Positions 5,567-8,063 of a DNA stretch of 8,063 nt are shown piece by piece (position 1 is the first letter of the stretch; each line of letters opens with the position of its first letter). A program made the translations under genes and the position numbers. The notes under the pieces were generated by a model. That model saw only the letters and a program-made list of their open reading frames with translations, did not search any database and was not told where the DNA came from. This DNA is from Lentisphaeria bacterium UBA1776 (GTDB taxonomy: Bacteria; Verrucomicrobiota; Lentisphaeria; Victivallales; Victivallaceae), in NCBI GenBank assembly GCA_002314605.1, contig DCGO01000104.1, forward strand, positions 1,341 to 9,403. Direction: 5' to 3'.

Positions 5567-6925
5567 TCAGTTGCTCCGTCCGCGGATGCGTCCGGACTTG
5601 AGGAAACCCTCGTAATGACGCATGGTCAGGTGAGATTCCAGCTGACGCATGGTATCCAGCACCACCCCCACCATAATAAGCAAACTGGTTCCACCAAAGA
5701 ACTGGGCCACCATAAAGGGGATCCGGAACTGGGCGTAAAGCACGATGGGGAAAAGCGCCAGAGCCATCAGAAACACCGCACCTCCGGTGGTGACCCGGGT
5801 CATGGTACTGTCAAGATACTCCGCCGTGGGCGCTCCGGGGCTGATGCCTGGAATATAGGCCCCTTCTTTCTTCAGATTGTCGGCGATCTGAATGGGGTTG
5901 AACTGGTTGGCCACCCAGAAATAGCTGAATGCCAGGATCAGCAGGCCGTAAGTCACATTGTACGCCAGACCGTCATGCTGAAACCAGGTGGCCAGACGGG
6001 TCCAGTGCATGTAGCTGAATATGTAGTTCGGAAACATCAGGATCGCCCCGGCAAAAATAATCGGCATGACGTTGGCGAAATTGACCTTGAGGGGCATGTA
6101 GGTCGATCCGCTGGAAATCTGATTGCCCACCGTCTTCCGGACCATCTGGACCGGGACCCGGCGGTAGCCCTGCGAAAGCAGGATCGTGGCGGCAGTCACC
6201 ACCGCAAAGACGATCAAAAGCAAAAGCAGCTGGACCATCCGGAAACTCGTGCCGTCCGGGGTCTCCCCCTTCCACGCCATCTGCGCCAGCTCGATCACCG
6301 AGTGTGGCATCCGGGACACGATGTTGATGGTGATGATAATGGACACGCCGTTGCCGATGCCGCGGTCCGTCACCTGCTCGCCCATCCACATGAAAACCAT
6401 GGTCGTGCAGGTCAGCACCACCGTGGTCACAAAAATGAACACCGCCGGGGACCCGAGGTACAGCGGCTGGGACGGTTCCGGCAGACCGAGCCTGCCGGGA
6501 CTGATCATCCCCATGGACACCATGGCGCCCTGCACAATGCAGACCGCAATGGTGAGATACCGGGTGTATTGGGTGATCTGCTGACGTCCGGAATCTCCTT
6601 CCCGGGAAAGTTTCTCCAGCTGGGGAAGCACCGGCACCAGAAGCTGCAGGATGATCGACGCCGTGATGTAAGGCATGATCCCCAGAGCGCCCAGCGCGAA
6701 ATGCGCCAGCGCACCGCCGGAAAAGAGGTCGATCATCGCCATGAAGCCGCCTTTGTCGCCGGCATTGGCATTCATCTGGGCAAAGTAGTCTTCCAATGCG
6801 GCGGGGTCCACGCCAGGACACGGAATGTTGCTGGCCACGCGCACCAAAATGATGATGAGCGCGGTAAACAGCAGCCGGTTCCGCAGTTCTTTTACGACCC
6901 AGAGATTTTTGAACGCAGCAAACAT
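5567..6925 (-). CDS. secY: Preprotein translocase subunit SecY
   Basis: The channel subunit of the Sec translocon in the inner membrane, which with SecE and SecG passes unfolded proteins across or into the membrane. The 452-residue product is full length, with the ten-helix pattern of the family. Landmarks (numbered from the ATG) are the plug/TM2 region GGALAHFALGALGIMPYITA (70-89), DRGIGNGVSI (187-196), STYMPLKVNFANVMPIIFAG (274-293) and the C-terminal RHYEGFLKSGRIRGR (436-450). The ATG at 6925 gives the usual start MFAAFKNLWVVKELRNRLLF; the longer frame from a TTG at 6937 adds MDDK, has no Shine-Dalgarno, and is not favoured. The ATG itself has only a weak GGAT upstream. It lies 66 nt after rplO, across a terminator-like hairpin, and is followed by an intrinsic terminator. 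No adk, map, infA or rpsM follows, unlike many spc operons. Confidence 0.98.
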   Translation of the reverse strand: MFAAFKNLWVVKELRNRLLFTALIIILVRVASNIPCPGVDPAALEDYFAQMNANAGDKGGFMAMIDLFSGGALAHFALGALGIMPYITASIILQLLVPVLPQLEKLSREGDSGRQQITQYTRYLTIAVCIVQGAMVSMGMISPGRLGLPEPSQPLYLGSPAVFIFVTTVVLTCTTMVFMWMGEQVTDRGIGNGVSIIITINIVSRMPHSVIELAQMAWKGETPDGTSFRMVQLLLLLIVFAVVTAATILLSQGYRRVPVQMVRKTVGNQISSGSTYMPLKVNFANVMPIIFAGAILMFPNYIFSYMHWTRLATWFQHDGLAYNVTYGLLILAFSYFWVANQFNPIQIADNLKKEGAYIPGISPGAPTAEYLDSTMTRVTTGGAVFLMALALFPIVLYAQFRIPFMVAQFFGGTSLLIMVGVVLDTMRQLESHLTMRHYEGFLKSGRIRGRSN

Positions 6926-6942
6926 CTTGTCATCCAATCGTT

Positions 6943-6981
6943 AAAAAGCGCCGGTCCGGTCCGGTGACCGGGTCCGGCGCT
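6943..6981 (-). terminator. Terminator-like hairpin between rplO and secY
   Basis: On the minus strand AGCGCCGG (6981-6974) pairs perfectly with CCGGCGCT (6954-6947), with further CCGG pairing inside (ACCGG occurs three times), and the 3' arm runs straight into TTTTT (6947-6943). It starts 11 nt after the rplO stop. The form is that of an intrinsic terminator, but the T run is short and secY lies directly downstream, so it may act as an attenuator, or as a processing or stability element. Confidence 0.7.
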
Positions 6982-6991
6982 CCCGTTTGTG

Positions 6992-7441
6992 TTATTCCAC
7001 GACTTCGGCTTTGCCGCCGGCCGCTTCGATCTTGGCGACGGCCGCAGCGGAGAATTTCGCCGCTTTGACCGTGACCGCCTTGGTGATCTCGCCGTTGGCA
7101 AGGACCTTGATGGGACGCAGATTTTTGGCCAGGAGATTCTTGGCCCCGAGAGTCTCGATATCCACCGTTTCGCCTGCTTTGAAATTCGCATCGATGATGG
7201 ATAAGTTCACCAGCTCGTATTCCTTGTGGTCCGGGCTGTTGAACCCGCGCTTCGGCAGACGCCGGAAGAGCGGAATCTGACCGCCTTCAAAGAAGGGACG
7301 GATCGAGGTGCCGGTACGGGACTTCTGCCCCTTTTCACCGCGGCAGCAGGTCTTGCCCATGCCGGAGGAATCCCCCCTGCCGACGCGCTTGCGGCGCTTG
7401 CGGGAACCCGCATTCGGACTCATTTCATGGAGTTTCATCAT
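6992..7441 (-). CDS. rplO: 50S ribosomal protein L15
   Basis: A late-assembly protein of the large ribosomal subunit that binds 23S rRNA. The 149-residue product has the family's basic N-terminal tail and GRGDSSGMGKT (21-31), RGEKGQKSRTG (34-44) and FEGGQIPLFRRLPKRGF (51-67), followed by the C-terminal domain with IKVLANGEITKAVTVKA (111-127). A Cys-Cys pair (32-33) stands where many L15 proteins have Gly or Ser. Two ATGs lie side by side (7441 and 7438); the first is better spaced from AAAGGA (7 nt). The start follows the rpsE stop by 14 nt, with no rpmD between, and the Shine-Dalgarno lies in that gap. Confidence 0.98.
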   Translation of the reverse strand: MMKLHEMSPNAGSRKRRKRVGRGDSSGMGKTCCRGEKGQKSRTGTSIRPFFEGGQIPLFRRLPKRGFNSPDHKEYELVNLSIIDANFKAGETVDIETLGAKNLLAKNLRPIKVLANGEITKAVTVKAAKFSAAAVAKIEAAGGKAEVVE

Positions 7442-7455
7442 GATCTAATCCTTTC

Positions 7456-7995
7456 TCAATTCGCCGCCGGAGCTTCCGCCGCCGGAGCTTCCGAGGATGC
7501 CAGACCGCGCCGGGCCATGACCGCCCGACGGGTCTGAAGTTCCCCGATGGCCTTGAAGGTCGCCTTCGCCACATTGGCGGCATTGGCGGACCCGAGGCTC
7601 TTGGCCAGCACGTCTTTGACGCCCGCCAGCTCGAGGATGGCACGGACCGCACCACCGGCGATCAGTCCGGTACCGGCGCTGGCCGGCTTCAGCAGGACCT
7701 TGGCCCCGCCGAATTTCACCAGGATCTCGTGGGGCAGCGTCTGACCATTCATCGGCACGTCAAACATATTCCGGCGGGCAGCTTCGCCGCCCTTGCGGAT
7801 GGCGTCGGACACTTCGTTGGCCTTGCCGTAGCCGTAGCCGATACGGCCGGCACGGTTGCCGACCACAACCAGAGCGCCGAAGCTGAAGTTCTTGCCGCCT
7901 TTGACGACCTTCGCACTGCGGTTGACGCAGATCAGGCTCTCGCCCATCTCCTCGCCCAGCGCTTCTTCGTTCTTCACATTTTCACGTTTTGCCAT
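7456..7995 (-). CDS. rpsE: 30S ribosomal protein S5
   Basis: A small-subunit protein near the mRNA entry site, important for decoding accuracy. The 179-residue product carries the double-stranded-RNA-binding-like N-terminal domain (INR-like CVNRSAKVVKGGKNFSF, 23-39; VVVGNRAGRIGYGYGKA, 43-59) and the C-terminal domain (VLLKPASAGTGLIAGGAVRA, 100-119; GVKDVLAKSLGSAN, 125-138). It is slightly longer than the E. coli protein because of a low-complexity tail ending SEAPAAEAPAAN. AAGGGG lies 8 nt before the ATG and overlaps the rplR stop region. It sits 12 nt after rplR and 14 nt before rplO in the spc operon. Confidence 0.98.
   Translation of the reverse strand: MAKRENVKNEEALGEEMGESLICVNRSAKVVKGGKNFSFGALVVVGNRAGRIGYGYGKANEVSDAIRKGGEAARRNMFDVPMNGQTLPHEILVKFGGAKVLLKPASAGTGLIAGGAVRAILELAGVKDVLAKSLGSANAANVAKATFKAIGELQTRRAVMARRGLASSEAPAAEAPAAN
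7463..7492 (-). repeat. Tandem 15-bp duplication at the 3' end of rpsE
   Basis: Two identical adjacent 15-bp units (7463-7477 and 7478-7492, plus strand GCCGCCGGAGCTTCC) encode EAPAA twice at the very end of S5. The duplication is in frame and perfect at the DNA level, so it is either recent or kept by slippage. Confidence 0.85.
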
Positions 7996-8007
7996 GACAG
8001 TAGCCCC

Positions 8008-8063
8008 TTAAAATTTCAGTCCGTTCTCACGGGCGGCGTCGGCGATCGCCTTGATCCGGCCGT
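8008..8063 (-). CDS. rplR: 50S ribosomal protein L18, C-terminal 18 codons
   Basis: Reading in from the right edge, the frame gives GRIKAIADAARENGLKF and a TAA at 8010-8008. This is the characteristic end of L18, the 5S rRNA-binding large-subunit protein, and its place just before rpsE is the standard spc order. The rest of the gene lies outside the window. Confidence 0.93.
   Translation of the reverse strand, partial: GRIKAIADAARENGLKF

Noticed and set aside
5549..6967. A 472-codon plus-strand ORF opposite secY, longer than secY itself
   Set aside because: Its translation is His/Gln/Arg-rich without domains and secY on the other strand is unmistakable; it is a GC-driven shadow.
1..8063. 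CRISPR arrays, insertion sequences, tRNA or rRNA genes, phage genes
   Set aside because: No regularly spaced repeats, transposase motifs, terminal inverted repeats or RNA gene signatures were seen on either strand.

Overview
The window looks like the chromosome of a GC-rich bacterium of the PVC group, most likely a lentisphaerote (Victivallis-like). I infer this from a prepilin-like secreted protein of the 'RFTLIELLVVIA ... FFDGH' type, which is hugely expanded in Lentisphaerota and Planctomycetota. A secreted tyrosine-phosphatase family protein with an inserted beta-sandwich module, common in the same bacteria, agrees with it. So does an spc ribosomal operon without rpmD. No mobile element, CRISPR array, tRNA or rRNA is visible, and every reading is from sequence alone.

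Left part (1-1320, minus strand): a prepilin-like protein gene is followed after 13 nt by the first 198 codons of a sodium:solute symporter that runs off the left edge. The two form a likely operon. It is preceded by a 384-nt non-coding stretch (1321-1704) holding two divergent promoter-like elements back to back, several TTTTTCC/GGAAAAA inverted repeats, and a doubtful 41-codon leader ORF.

Middle part (1705-4387, plus strand): a two-gene operon encodes a secreted dual-specificity/tyrosine phosphatase-family protein (CX5R motif intact) and, 4 nt later, a TauE/SafE-type membrane transporter. It converges, with only 9 nt between stop codons, on a minus-strand gene (4397-5335) for a secreted protein with a carbohydrate-binding-like N-terminal module, a Pro/Ala linker and an unrecognised C-terminal domain. 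That gene has its own promoter-like element.

Right part (5520-8063, minus strand): the end of the spc operon reads rplR (last 18 codons), rpsE, rplO, secY. rpmD is missing between rpsE and rplO. A strong terminator-like hairpin lies between rplO and secY, and a perfect 8-bp intrinsic terminator closes the operon after secY. These genes supply ribosomal large- and small-subunit proteins and the core channel of the Sec translocon, which would export the three signal-bearing proteins encoded to the left.

I see no convincing new system. The most useful observations are the shared promoter/operator architecture at three sites, the attenuator-like hairpin before secY, the loss of rpmD, and the phosphatase split by an inserted module.
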